Below are positions 16,629 through 24,815 of a DNA stretch of 47,255 nt, one piece after another (within the stretch, counting starts at the first letter, position 1; every line of letters begins with the position of its first letter). The DNA comes from an uncultured Alphaproteobacteria bacterium. GTDB lineage: Bacteria; Pseudomonadota; Alphaproteobacteria; RF32; CAG-239. The stretch covers positions 1 through 47,255 of the forward strand of contig CALXPK010000027.1 in assembly GCA_944390265.1 (NCBI GenBank). The letters are read 5' to 3'. The notes below the pieces were generated by a model that was given only the letters and a program-made list of their open reading frames with translations, ran no database searches and was not told the DNA's origin. The position numbers and the translations under genes were made by a program.

Positions 16629-17754
16629 GTCTTAAAACCTCTTCGGGAACGTGTTTCTTGCGGCTGAACATGGTCGGATTGTAAAACAGCAATAAATATA
16701 TGCAGATTGCAAGCGGTAATAATAAGTTGGTATAAATTAAAGATAAAAGCGATATGTTGTTGACCGCAATGTTGGTCAAAGACAAATCAAGCGCCAAAAT
16801 GACAATCATCAAGGTTACGGAAACGGAGATGATTTTGGTTTGACCGCGGCGGTTGAAGTTGCCGCAAAGAAGACCGGTGCAAGCCAAAATGGCAAAAAGC
16901 AGATTGAAAAACGGGTTGAGGAGGCGGCGGTTGCCTTCTACAAAAAAGCGGTTGGCTTCTTTTTCATCCAAATCCGGATTGTTTCTGGCGTTTAACAGCT
17001 CTTCCAAACTTCTTTCTCTGACACCGGCTTCTTTTTTGCGTGAGCTTCCTTGCATGCCGAAGTCAACCGAATATCTGGCAAAAGAAACGGAGCTGAACTG
17101 TTGGTTTTTTTTGTTGATTTCTTGTCTGGCGCCGTTAACCATGATAATTTTTGGACCCTTGAGGGTATAAACCACACGCCCCTTTTCGGCAGAAAGAGTG
17201 ACTTTGGCCTCAGGGTTTCTTTCATCATTGACCATGATTCCGGTGACGGAGCCGTCTTTTTCATGTGTGGTGATAAAAACGGTTAAACCATTTTGCAGGG
17301 TGGTGAATTCTCCTTCTCTGAGCATGAGATGAGAGACATCGTTTTTGACTTTCCATTGCAGTTCGTTGAACTCTCTTTCCGACCAGGGAATCCCGTAATT
17401 GTATACAAAGAGGTTGAATATGGACATCAATATTCCGAAAATGATGGCGGGTACGGCACATTGCATCGGGCTGATGCCGGCAGATTTCATCACCACCAAC
17501 TCGCGGTCGGACAACATGCGGTTATAAACAAACAAAACGGCGGCAAAAACCGCTATCGGTGATAAGATGGTGAAAATGCGCGGCATTAATAATGACGTGA
17601 GCTGCGCAAATATGCTCACAGGTATGCCGTTGTTGGTTATCAAATCAACAAAGCGCAAAGATTGTGTCAGCCAAATTATGGACATGAGAGAAAAAGTTAC
17701 CAGCAAGAAGCCCACTAAAATTTGCCTGATTATATATCGGTTTAGTTTTTTCAT
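16621..17754 (-). CDS. lptF: LPS export permease LptF
   Basis: LptF is the second inner-membrane permease of LptB2FG. The LNRYIIRQILVGFLLVTF start, the segment SDRELVVMKSAGISPMQ after the second membrane span and three C-terminal spans are family marks. Residues about 130-280 form the periplasmic domain. The 377-residue length fits. It heads the operon lptF-lptD-surA-rsmA and overlaps lptD by eight bases. The pairing with lptD, not lptG, places inner- and outer-membrane ends of the LPS bridge under one promoter. Confidence 0.9.
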   Translation of the reverse strand: MKKLNRYIIRQILVGFLLVTFSLMSIIWLTQSLRFVDLITNNGIPVSIFAQLTSLLMPRIFTILSPIAVFAAVLFVYNRMLSDRELVVMKSAGISPMQCAVPAIIFGILMSIFNLFVYNYGIPWSEREFNELQWKVKNDVSHLMLREGEFTTLQNGLTVFITTHEKDGSVTGIMVNDERNPEAKVTLSAEKGRVVYTLKGPKIIMVNGARQEINKKNQQFSSVSFARYSVDFGMQGSSRKKEAGVRERSLEELLNARNNPDLDEKEANRFFVEGNRRLLNPFFNLLFAILACTGLLCGNFNRRGQTKIISVSVTLMIVILALDLSLTNIAVNNISLLSLIYTNLLLPLAICIYLLLFYNPTMFSRKKHVPEEVLRHG

Positions 17755-17856
17755 ACCGCGGTTTTTTTTATCTTTTTTTTATACCATTTTATGCATATAT
17801 GGTTAGTAACATACCTTTATTTCTAAATGAATCAATCTTTTTTTGAGGAATCAAGA

Positions 17857-18357
17857 ATGAAAATACGTTATGCAGAGGTTTTTGATGCTTTTTCCATTGC
17901 CAAAATTCATTGCGAATCTTGGATTTCGGCTTATGCGAATCTGCTAGCACAACAAATTTTGGATAAAAGAGTGTTTTCTCAGGAGCGATTGCAGCGCTGG
18001 GAGAATCGCCTTAAAGAGAAAAAGTCGATTGTTTTGGTGAGCGAAAACGAAAAAGGAATCGTCACCGGTTTTGCTTGGGGCGGAATCGGCAGAGATGAAA
18101 GAATCACTTTTCCGTTTGAGCTTTATGCTCTTTATGTGGATGATAAGGAACAGAATCGGGGGTATGGTTCGGCTCTTTTGAAAGCCTTTGCCGAGGCCGT
18201 GAATGACAATTTTTATCTTTTTGCCCTTAAAGGTAATGTTAAGGCCGAAAATTTTTATCTTAAAAAAGGCGGAATCTTAAAGCCCGAGTTTGAAAAAAGC
18301 CAAGAAGACCAAGGTTTTGTTTTGCAAGAAGATTGTTTTTTCTTTCTCAAGTCATAA
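17857..18357 (+). CDS. GNAT-family N-acetyltransferase
   Basis: This is a 166-residue acetyltransferase using acetyl-CoA; the substrate is unknown. IRYAEVFDAFSIAKIHCESW is the usual GNAT start. The acetyl-CoA loop is LYVDDKEQNRGYGSALLKAF, with the R/Q-x-x-G-x-G/A-like QNRGYG. An N-terminal extension of ten residues from an ATG at 17827 is possible, but GAGGA (17845-17849) lies seven bases before the ATG at 17857. It stands alone with its own terminator. Similar proteins modify small molecules, antibiotics or protein N-termini, and nothing here chooses among them. Confidence 0.85.
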   Translation: MKIRYAEVFDAFSIAKIHCESWISAYANLLAQQILDKRVFSQERLQRWENRLKEKKSIVLVSENEKGIVTGFAWGGIGRDERITFPFELYALYVDDKEQNRGYGSALLKAFAEAVNDNFYLFALKGNVKAENFYLKKGGILKPEFEKSQEDQGFVLQEDCFFFLKS

Positions 18358-18398
18358 AAAAAGCACTTGTTCTCATGTGAGCAAGTGCTTTTTTTTGA
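18356..18398. terminator. Bidirectional terminator between GNAT gene and fabG
   Basis: Seven or so As, then AAGCACTTG and CAAGTGCTT around a 12-base middle that also pairs partly, then eight Ts. It sits between two convergent genes and fits both strands. Confidence 0.85.
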
Positions 18399-18412
18399 AA
18401 AGGCGCAAAACC

Positions 18413-19150
18413 TTAAATCATGGCCATACCGCCGTTGATGTTGATGGTTTGACCGGTGATGTATTGAGCTTCATCAGAGGCCAAGAAAGCAACCACATTG
18501 GCAATATCTTGAGCTTCACCGAGTTTGGCTTCAGGAATTTTGGCGAGCAATGCGGCTTTAACATCGTCCGGCAAAACATCGGTCATCGGGGTGCGGATGA
18601 AACCGGGAGCAATGGAGTTGACGGTGATGCCGCGAGAGCCGACTTCTTGAGCCAAGCATTTGTTCATGGCAATCATACCGGCTTTGGAAGCAGAATAGTT
18701 GGCTTGACCGGCGTTTCCGGTAACACCGACTACGGAAGCAATGCCGATGATGCGGCCAAAACGACGTTTCATCATGCCGCGAACAACAGCTTTGGCCAAT
18801 TTGAAACCGGCAGAGAGGTTAACATCCAAAACCAATTGCCAATCTTCATCGCTCATGCGGATGAAGAGGTTATCTCTGGTCAAACCGGCGTTGTTGACCA
18901 AAATGTCAATGCGGCCGAATTTGGCTTCAACATCTTCGATTAATTTTTTGATGTCATCGGCATTGGTCAAATTGGCCACAAAGGTTTCTACTCTGTCGCC
19001 CAATTCGGCTTTCAATTTGAGCAACTTGTCTTCATTTCTGTCGGTTAAAGCCAAGGTGGCACCTTGTTTGTGCAAAGTGCGGGCAATTTTGTCACCCAAA
19101 CCACCGGCGGCACCGGTAATCAAGGCTACTTTATCGTGTAATTCAAACAT
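18413..19150 (-). CDS. fabG: 3-oxoacyl-ACP reductase FabG
   Basis: FabG reduces 3-oxoacyl-ACP with NADPH in each round of fatty-acid elongation. It is a short-chain dehydrogenase: TGAAGGLGD (12-20) binds the cofactor, NNAG lies at 86-89, and the catalytic residues are N111, S139, Y152 and K156 (YSASK). The 245-residue length and the C-terminal YITGQTININGGMAM are typical. It follows fabD after 14 bases on the same strand. AAGGAAA lies before the ATG. Confidence 0.95.
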   Translation of the reverse strand: MFELHDKVALITGAAGGLGDKIARTLHKQGATLALTDRNEDKLLKLKAELGDRVETFVANLTNADDIKKLIEDVEAKFGRIDILVNNAGLTRDNLFIRMSDEDWQLVLDVNLSAGFKLAKAVVRGMMKRRFGRIIGIASVVGVTGNAGQANYSASKAGMIAMNKCLAQEVGSRGITVNSIAPGFIRTPMTDVLPDDVKAALLAKIPEAKLGEAQDIANVVAFLASDEAQYITGQTININGGMAMI

Positions 19151-19164
19151 GTTTATTTTCCTTA

Positions 19165-20115
19165 TTAAATTAAACTTTTAGCCAATTCTTCAATTTCAGC
19201 CGCTGAGCCGACCGAAACTGCATTCATTTCTTTGTCGCAACGTCTTACCAGACCGGACAAAACTTTGCCGGCGCCGAGCTCAACCACATCGGTTACGCCG
19301 TTGTTTTTCATGTAAGCAACACTTTCTCTCCAGCGAACCGAACCGGTGACTTGTTCAATCAAGTGTTGGATGATTTCTTCTTTTTTGGTGATGGCAGAGG
19401 CCAAGACGTTGGCAATCAGCGGAATCTCAGAATCGTGTGCGGTTACTTCATGCAGGGCTTTGGTCATAACCTCGGCGGCCGGTTTCATCAACGGGCTGTG
19501 GAACGGTGCACTGACGGGCAGCTTGAGGCAGCGTTTGGCGCCAAACTCGGGTCCGGCAATGGCAACGGCTTTGTCAATGGCTTCCATGTGGCCGGAGATG
19601 ACGATTTGGCCGTCTGAGTTGTCATTGGCGCAGACGCAAACATTGTTGGCATCGGCACAAGCATCTGCCAATTCATGAACCTTTTCAGCGCTTAGGCCGA
19701 TAACGGCAGCCATGCCGCCAACGCCCAACGGAACGGCTTTTTGCATGGCATCTCCGCGGGTGCGTAACAATTTGGCCGTGTCTGCCAGAGAGAAAACACC
19801 GGCGGCACAAGCGGCCGAATATTCACCCAGAGAGTGTCCGGCAACAAAAGCGGCTTTGTCTTTTAGGTTGATGCCGAATTCTTTTTCCAACACACGAACC
19901 ACCGCCATGGAGTTTGCCATTAAGGCCGGTTGTGCGTTGCTGGTCATGGTTAAGTCCGCTTCCGGACCTTCTACCATTATTTTGAATAAGTCTTGATTTA
20001 AGGCGTCATTGACTTCTTCGAAAACTTCTTTGGCTGATTTGAAACTTTCAGCCAGTTCTTTTCCCATACCGACAAATTGTGATCCTTGTCCGGGAAATAC
20101 GAAAGCTCTAGTCAT
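19165..20115 (-). CDS. fabD: Malonyl-CoA:ACP transacylase FabD
   Basis: FabD moves malonyl from CoA to acyl carrier protein, supplying the extender unit for fatty-acid synthesis. The FPGQGSQFVGMG start and the nucleophile S96 in GHSLGEYSA are diagnostic. The catalytic histidine is in SAPFHSPLM near residue 206. At 316 residues it is normal. acpP and fabF, frequent neighbours of fabD-fabG, are not found in the window. Confidence 0.95.
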   Translation of the reverse strand: MTRAFVFPGQGSQFVGMGKELAESFKSAKEVFEEVNDALNQDLFKIMVEGPEADLTMTSNAQPALMANSMAVVRVLEKEFGINLKDKAAFVAGHSLGEYSAACAAGVFSLADTAKLLRTRGDAMQKAVPLGVGGMAAVIGLSAEKVHELADACADANNVCVCANDNSDGQIVISGHMEAIDKAVAIAGPEFGAKRCLKLPVSAPFHSPLMKPAAEVMTKALHEVTAHDSEIPLIANVLASAITKKEEIIQHLIEQVTGSVRWRESVAYMKNNGVTDVVELGAGKVLSGLVRRCDKEMNAVSVGSAAEIEELAKSLI

Positions 20116-20148
20116 TCATTGTCTTCCTTATTATTAATATCATAGAAA

Positions 20149-20176
20149 GCATTATCTGATACAATGAAAAAGTCAA
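20149..20176 (-). promoter_or_regulatory. Candidate promoter for fabD-fabG
   Basis: On the minus strand TTGACT (20171-20176), a 16-base spacer and TAATGC (20149-20154) lie about 35 bases before the fabD ATG. The -35 is strong and the -10 moderate. Confidence 0.5.
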
Positions 20177-20292
20177 GCATTTAAAGCCTCTTATAAACGA
20201 GAATCGCCCATCTTTATTAATTACATATTAATCAATTGGGGTTATAACATCTTTATTGATAAATAAAAACAAGTTGAATGCGAGAGGTTAAA

Positions 20293-20751
20293 ATGTTTGA
20301 ACTTGTTCCGGCTTTGGCTAAAAAAGCTCATGTGATTGATTTGAAACTTTGCAAAGTTTTGTTTGAAGATAATGCCTTTTATCCGTGGATTATCTTGGTT
20401 CCGAAAGTGTCTAACGTGAAAAATATGCTCGGCCTTTGTATGGAAGACAGATTGCAGCTGATGCGCGAGATTGATTTGTGCGAAGAAGTGATGGCGGAAA
20501 ATTTTCCTCATGACCAAACCAATGTCGCCGCCATCGGCAATTTGTGCCCGCAACTCCATGTGCATATCGTTTGCCGCAAAAAAGGCGACCCCGATTGGCC
20601 GACCACCGTGTGGAATAACCATTCCGAACCTTATAAACCGCAAGAAAAAGAAGAAAATATTGCCAAAATCAAACGCGCAATTATGATTAAGCAGACCGAT
20701 CCCAAATATATGCAAGGGATGCACAAGCCTGATTACAGCACGTTTGAATAG
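20293..20751 (+). CDS. HIT-family nucleotide-binding protein
   Basis: This is a 152-residue histidine-triad protein, a family that hydrolyses or transfers nucleotides from dinucleotides or nucleotide conjugates. The active-site line is PQLHVHIV, with Gln87 where the first histidine of the triad usually stands and H89 and H91 kept. The PQLHVH form occurs in a group of proteobacterial HIT proteins, so it is probably a subfamily trait. AGAGG (20283-20287) favours the ATG at 20293 over one 15 bases earlier. The C-terminal third (from about residue 110) is helical and charged. It is followed by ftsK after 66 bases. Confidence 0.85.
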   Translation: MFELVPALAKKAHVIDLKLCKVLFEDNAFYPWIILVPKVSNVKNMLGLCMEDRLQLMREIDLCEEVMAENFPHDQTNVAAIGNLCPQLHVHIVCRKKGDPDWPTTVWNNHSEPYKPQEKEENIAKIKRAIMIKQTDPKYMQGMHKPDYSTFE

Positions 20752-20762
20752 TTAATAATATT

Positions 20763-20792
20763 TTGACAAATTGTTTTTATACTTCCCTGTAT
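20763..20792 (+). promoter_or_regulatory. Candidate promoter for ftsK
   Basis: A consensus TTGACA (20763-20768) begins a few bases after the HIT stop codon. The best -10 (CTGTAT, 20787-20792) has an 18-base spacer and is weak. An alternative TATACT nearby is too close to the -35. Confidence 0.35.
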
Positions 20793-20817
20793 ATGATATT
20801 TTATGGGCGTTTAACTT

Positions 20818-23097
20818 ATGGCTAAAAAGAAGAAAAAAGAAAAAAGTTTTGCTGTCAAACTCGGAATCCGAACTTTGGGTCTGGTTTTGATGCTTGTCTC
20901 TCTTTTTTTGATGGGAAGTATCGGCTTTTTTAATCCGCTTGACTCTTCTTATAATACTGCTTCGGCCGAGGTTCATAATCTGTTGGGCGGTTTGGGTGCG
21001 CTTTGTGCCGATTTTATCTTGTCTTGGTTTGGCTATGCCGTGCTCTTGTTTTTGATTGCGCCTTTGATTTGGGGATATCATCTCTTGCGCTTGCGTGAAG
21101 TGATTAATCCTTACAGTCGCATTTTTGCTTTCGGCTTTGGCATTTTTTGTTTTTCGATTTTGCTGAGTTTGGTGCCGCAAACTTTGGGTTTGGGCAAAAT
21201 CGGCGGCAATGTCGGACTTTTCTTCTCTCGTCATTTGCTGACCCTGTTTAACTCAATTTATGTTTATGCCTACGGAACGGTTATTTTTGCCGCAATTTTG
21301 TTTGTTTTGGGCTTTTTGGCTTTTGACTTTGCCGTGGGTATCACTTACAAAAATTGGTTTGCTTGGTTTAGAAAAGCCTATGAAGTTGTGTCTGCCGGTT
21401 GCCGTTTGTTGATGCAATGTTGCCGCGGTATTTTCAGTTTTGGCCACCGTTTCAGAAGACAAGATGAGGAACAACGCGTGGTTAAACAAAAGAAAACCCG
21501 AGAACGCAAAGAACCCAAAGTTTCTGAGACTACGCCGGCGGATGAAAAAGCCATGGCCAAAATCTCGGCGGCCAAAAATAAGGTGGTTGATGACGGCTAT
21601 CAAAAACCGAGTGTTAATTTGCTCTCAATGGTCAAAGACAAAAATGCCGGACAGGTTAATGAAAAAGAGCTTGAATCCATTGCCAGAAATTTGGAAAACG
21701 TGTTGCAAGAATTCGGCGTTAACGGCAAAATCGTCAAAGTTCGTCCCGGTCCGGTGGTCACTTTGTATGAGTTGGAGCCGGCGCCCGGTACCAAAACCGC
21801 GAGGGTTATCGGCTTGGCCGATGATATTGCCCGCTCTATGTCGGTGATTTCGGTGCGTATTGCCGTGGTTCCGGGGTCAAACACCATCGGTATCGAGATG
21901 CCGAATGCCAAACGCGAAACCGTGTGGCTGCGTGAGCTTCTGGAAGATAAAGAATTTCAAGAATCCAAAAATATTCTTAACGTGGTTTTGGGCAAAGATA
22001 TCGGCGGACGCAATGTTTATGCCGACTTGTCCAAAATGCCGCACTTGCTGGTTGCCGGTACCACCGGTTCCGGTAAGTCGGTCGGTGTGAACTCGATGAT
22101 TTTGTCGCTTCTTTACAGAATGCGTCCCGATGAGTGCAAATTTATTTTGATTGACCCGAAAATGCTCGAGTTCTCCATGTATAACGGCATTCCGCATTTG
22201 CTCACACCGGTGATTACCGATCCGGCTAAGGCGGTTATCGGCTTGAAATGGGCCGTGCGCGAGATGGAAGACAGATATCGCGCCATGGCCAAGCTCAATG
22301 TACGCAACATTGTCGGTTATAACCAAAAACTGCAAGAGTTGCGTGCCAGCGGCGAAAAAGTGACCCGCACCGTGCAAACCGGTTTTGATAAAGAAACCGG
22401 ACAGCCGATTTATGAAGAACAAGATTTGGACTTAACCCCGTTGCCCTATATTGTGATTGTGGTGGATGAAATGGCCGATTTGATGCTGGTTGCCGGCAAA
22501 GAGGTGGAAGCTGCCATTCAACGCTTGGCACAAATGGCACGTGCTGCCGGTTTGCATCTGATTATGTCAACCCAACGTCCGTCCGTGGATGTTATCACCG
22601 GTACAATTAAGGCCAACTTCCCAACCCGTATCAGCTTCCAGGTTACCTCAAAAATTGACAGCCGCACCATTTTGGGCGAGCAGGGTGCCGAACAGCTCCT
22701 CGGTATGGGCGATATGCTCTATATGCCGGCCGGACAAAGACCCCTTCGTGTGCATGGCAGCTTTGTTAAAGACAGCGAAGTTGAAAAAGTGGTTGAATTT
22801 TTGAAATCGCAAAAGGCACCGGAATATGTGGAAGGCGTGACCGAAGGCGAGCTTAACGAAAAAGGCTCATCTTCTTCTGCCGTTTTTGATAAAACTTCAA
22901 TGGGCGGCGACGGTAGTGATGAAGATTTGTATACCCAAGCGGTGGAGATTGTGCGCAATGACAAAAAAGCCTCAACCTCATATATTCAGCGCAAACTGCG
23001 TATCGGCTATAACCGCGCCGCGTCCTTGATTGAGCGTATGGAAGAAGAAGGCGTGATTTCTCCGGCCGACCATGTGGGCCGCCGCGAGGTTTTGTAA
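20818..23097 (+). CDS. ftsK: DNA translocase FtsK
   Basis: FtsK sits at the division septum and pumps DNA toward dif, where it activates XerCD. The 759-residue protein has four membrane spans in the first 180 residues, a short basic linker (about 200-270) and the alpha-beta motor with Walker A GTTGSGKS (about 414-421), Walker B IVIVVDEMADLM and a C-terminal winged-helix gamma domain (about 695-759, ASTSYIQRKLRIGYNRAA) that reads KOPS. The linker is much shorter than in E. coli FtsK, as in many alphaproteobacteria. It is preceded by a HIT gene and followed by an unrelated AT-rich gene. Confidence 0.96.
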   Translation: MAKKKKKEKSFAVKLGIRTLGLVLMLVSLFLMGSIGFFNPLDSSYNTASAEVHNLLGGLGALCADFILSWFGYAVLLFLIAPLIWGYHLLRLREVINPYSRIFAFGFGIFCFSILLSLVPQTLGLGKIGGNVGLFFSRHLLTLFNSIYVYAYGTVIFAAILFVLGFLAFDFAVGITYKNWFAWFRKAYEVVSAGCRLLMQCCRGIFSFGHRFRRQDEEQRVVKQKKTRERKEPKVSETTPADEKAMAKISAAKNKVVDDGYQKPSVNLLSMVKDKNAGQVNEKELESIARNLENVLQEFGVNGKIVKVRPGPVVTLYELEPAPGTKTARVIGLADDIARSMSVISVRIAVVPGSNTIGIEMPNAKRETVWLRELLEDKEFQESKNILNVVLGKDIGGRNVYADLSKMPHLLVAGTTGSGKSVGVNSMILSLLYRMRPDECKFILIDPKMLEFSMYNGIPHLLTPVITDPAKAVIGLKWAVREMEDRYRAMAKLNVRNIVGYNQKLQELRASGEKVTRTVQTGFDKETGQPIYEEQDLDLTPLPYIVIVVDEMADLMLVAGKEVEAAIQRLAQMARAAGLHLIMSTQRPSVDVITGTIKANFPTRISFQVTSKIDSRTILGEQGAEQLLGMGDMLYMPAGQRPLRVHGSFVKDSEVEKVVEFLKSQKAPEYVEGVTEGELNEKGSSSSAVFDKTSMGGDGSDEDLYTQAVEIVRNDKKASTSYIQRKLRIGYNRAASLIERMEEEGVISPADHVGRREVL

Positions 23098-23134
23098 GAT
23101 TTATTGCAGTTTTATGAATTTGAATTTTGAAGGG

Positions 23135-23164
23135 TTGTTTTTTTTATCTAAAAAGCGTTATAAT
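23135..23164 (+). promoter_or_regulatory. Candidate promoter for the AT-rich orphan gene
   Basis: TTGTTT (23135-23140), an 18-base spacer and a perfect TATAAT (23159-23164), 38 bases before the ATG at 23203. A GGAG (about 23191-23196) serves as ribosome-binding site. Confidence 0.5.
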
Positions 23165-23202
23165 AATTTTAATTGCAATGTTAACAATAGAGGAGATGGG
23201 TC

Positions 23203-23928
23203 ATGAAAGATATTGAAGCGTGGGATATGCTTCATGGTAATGGTTGTACAGCAAAATCATTATCAGAAGTGATAGAAGAAATGGGCTTTCCGAAAGAATC
23301 CTTTATGGTTATTAATAGAGATGGTGCTGATTTGCGAGTTGCAGATGGTTATGACCCTAAAACAGGAGCACCTCAAGAAAATCCTTATATGCGATTTGGT
23401 GGCAATAATTATAAAGAAGTGCAGTTTGAAGTAGCTGTTAATGGTAAAACTGAAACTATTCAAGGGAAGATGAATGACTTTGAAGCTATTGATCGCCAGA
23501 TGAGAGCTTATTCTTTTCTTAAAGGCGGAAAAGTTGTTACAGGTATGACGGGTTCAAATAATGGTGTTTTTTCCGCTATGGCTAATAATGGAAATGAGTT
23601 TATTATAACCAAAAATCCAGAAATTGTCAGACAGCTTGAAATACAGCTTGGTTTTGCGAAAGATCAATTAGGTGTTCCTCTATCAAACGGAGGTATGATT
23701 ATGGATCAAAGGCAGGCTGTAAAATGGAAGATGGTTGAAATGACAGCTAAAAAAGAGTCTTTGAAGCCGGAAAATCAGACTCAACCTAAAAGGGTTAAAT
23801 CTCCGTTTAGGAATGAATATGGTGAATTAAATCCTGAATATAAAAATTATAGAGCAGAACATTTAGGTGTTTCCGGACAAAATGCTATGCAGCAACGTAT
23901 AGTTTCTTCTATGCAAAGACAGGCATAG
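23203..23928 (+). CDS. Orphan protein, function unknown, AT-rich gene
   Basis: A 241-residue protein I do not recognise. It has no signal peptide or membrane span. The N-terminal part (about 1-75) begins MKDIEAWDMLHGNG and carries a VINRDGADLRVADGYD segment. A middle part (about 85-165) is mixed alpha/beta, and the last 70 residues are basic and helical with a Gln-rich end (QNAMQQRIVSSMQRQA). Codon use leans to TTA, AGA and GGA, and the gene is visibly more AT-rich than its neighbours, which suggests recent acquisition or low expression. It has its own promoter-like site and a terminator shared with grpE. The strong ribosome-binding site and clean flanks make it a real gene. Confidence 0.72.
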   Translation: MKDIEAWDMLHGNGCTAKSLSEVIEEMGFPKESFMVINRDGADLRVADGYDPKTGAPQENPYMRFGGNNYKEVQFEVAVNGKTETIQGKMNDFEAIDRQMRAYSFLKGGKVVTGMTGSNNGVFSAMANNGNEFIITKNPEIVRQLEIQLGFAKDQLGVPLSNGGMIMDQRQAVKWKMVEMTAKKESLKPENQTQPKRVKSPFRNEYGELNPEYKNYRAEHLGVSGQNAMQQRIVSSMQRQA

Positions 23929-23990
23929 TTTTACAGGGCTTAATTGGCTTATTTTTTGATTTAATTTTTCATACATACTAAATTATCAAC

Positions 23991-24034
23991 AAAAAAGGCC
24001 GCTGATTGATAAAAAAATCAGCGGTCTTTTCTTT
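23991..24034. terminator. Bidirectional terminator between orphan gene and grpE
   Basis: A-run, CCGCTGAT, a loop of about ten bases, ATCAGCGG, then CTTTTCTTT. The stem fits both strands, between two convergent genes. Confidence 0.85.
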
Positions 24035-24049
24035 ACATATTTTATTAAA

Positions 24050-24658
24050 TTATTTTCCGCCCTTGCTAACTACAACCATGGCTTCACGCAAGATGCGGTC
24101 ATTAATCATATAGCCGGTTTGCAGTTCGGCCACAACGGTGCCGTTGGGTTTGCTGGCGTCTTCAACTTCTTGAATCACCTGATGAAAGTTGGGGTTGAAA
24201 GGTTTGTCCAAAACATCCATCTTGGTGATGCCGTGTTTGTTGAAAACTTTCATCAGCTCGGCTTCGGTCATCTCCACGCCTTTGAGCAGGTCTTTACAAC
24301 TTTCGTTGGTCTTGGAAGCGGCTTCAATGGCGCGGTGCAGATTGTCGGCCACGGTCAGCAGGTTTTTGGCAAAAGAGGAAATGGCGTATTTGTTGTTCTT
24401 TTCAATCTCTTGAGCGCAACGCTTTTTGGTGTTTTCCGTTTCGGCCAAAGCACGCAAATATTCATCTTTGAGGTGAGCGTTTTCAAGACGCAGACTTTCA
24501 ATATTGTCTTTTTCAATTTGCGAAAAATCTTGTGCTTCGGCATTTTCAGCCGCCATTTCTTCTTCGCTTAAATCTGCCGGATTTTCTTGAGCCGTATTGT
24601 CAACATCAAATGTTGTGTTTTGGGCAGATTTTTCTTCGTTATTTTTGTCTTTTGTCAT
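24050..24658 (-). CDS. grpE: Co-chaperone GrpE
   Basis: GrpE is the nucleotide-exchange factor of DnaK. The 202-residue protein starts with an acidic tail (MTKDKNNEEKSAQ), then a long coiled-coil helix (about 50-115, with LKDEYLRALAETENTKKR), then a beta domain ending with the PNGTVVAELQTGYMINDRILREAMVVV signature, given here in part. AGAGGAA before the ATG at 24658 fixes the start; a longer frame to 24742 has no good start. hrcA, often next to grpE in alphaproteobacteria, is absent here. Confidence 0.94.
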   Translation of the reverse strand: MTKDKNNEEKSAQNTTFDVDNTAQENPADLSEEEMAAENAEAQDFSQIEKDNIESLRLENAHLKDEYLRALAETENTKKRCAQEIEKNNKYAISSFAKNLLTVADNLHRAIEAASKTNESCKDLLKGVEMTEAELMKVFNKHGITKMDVLDKPFNPNFHQVIQEVEDASKPNGTVVAELQTGYMINDRILREAMVVVSKGGK

Positions 24659-24701
24659 GCAATTCCTCTTTACAAATAATCTGAACGATTTTATATTTAG
24701 A

Positions 24702-24731
24702 TATCTAGTGATAATTGGCAGACAAGTCAAG
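24702..24731 (-). promoter_or_regulatory. Candidate heat-shock (RpoH-type) promoter of grpE
   Basis: On the minus strand CTTGAC (24726-24731), a 17-base spacer and CTAGATA (24702-24708), about 44 bases before the grpE ATG. This resembles the alphaproteobacterial RpoH pattern (CTTG, 17-18 bases, C-TATNT). The same bases also read as a housekeeping TTGACT/TAGATA pair, so sigma specificity is open. Confidence 0.45.
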
Positions 24732-24815
24732 TGTCTAAGCACAAATTATCAAACAAAAAACTGTATTACGCTCAATTAATTATTAAATGATTGAAGGGAA
24801 TAAAAGGGTTGTATC

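Noticed and set aside
24659..24742. Longer N-terminus for grpE
   Set aside because: The added residues do not look like GrpE, and AGAGGAA sits directly before the ATG at 24658.
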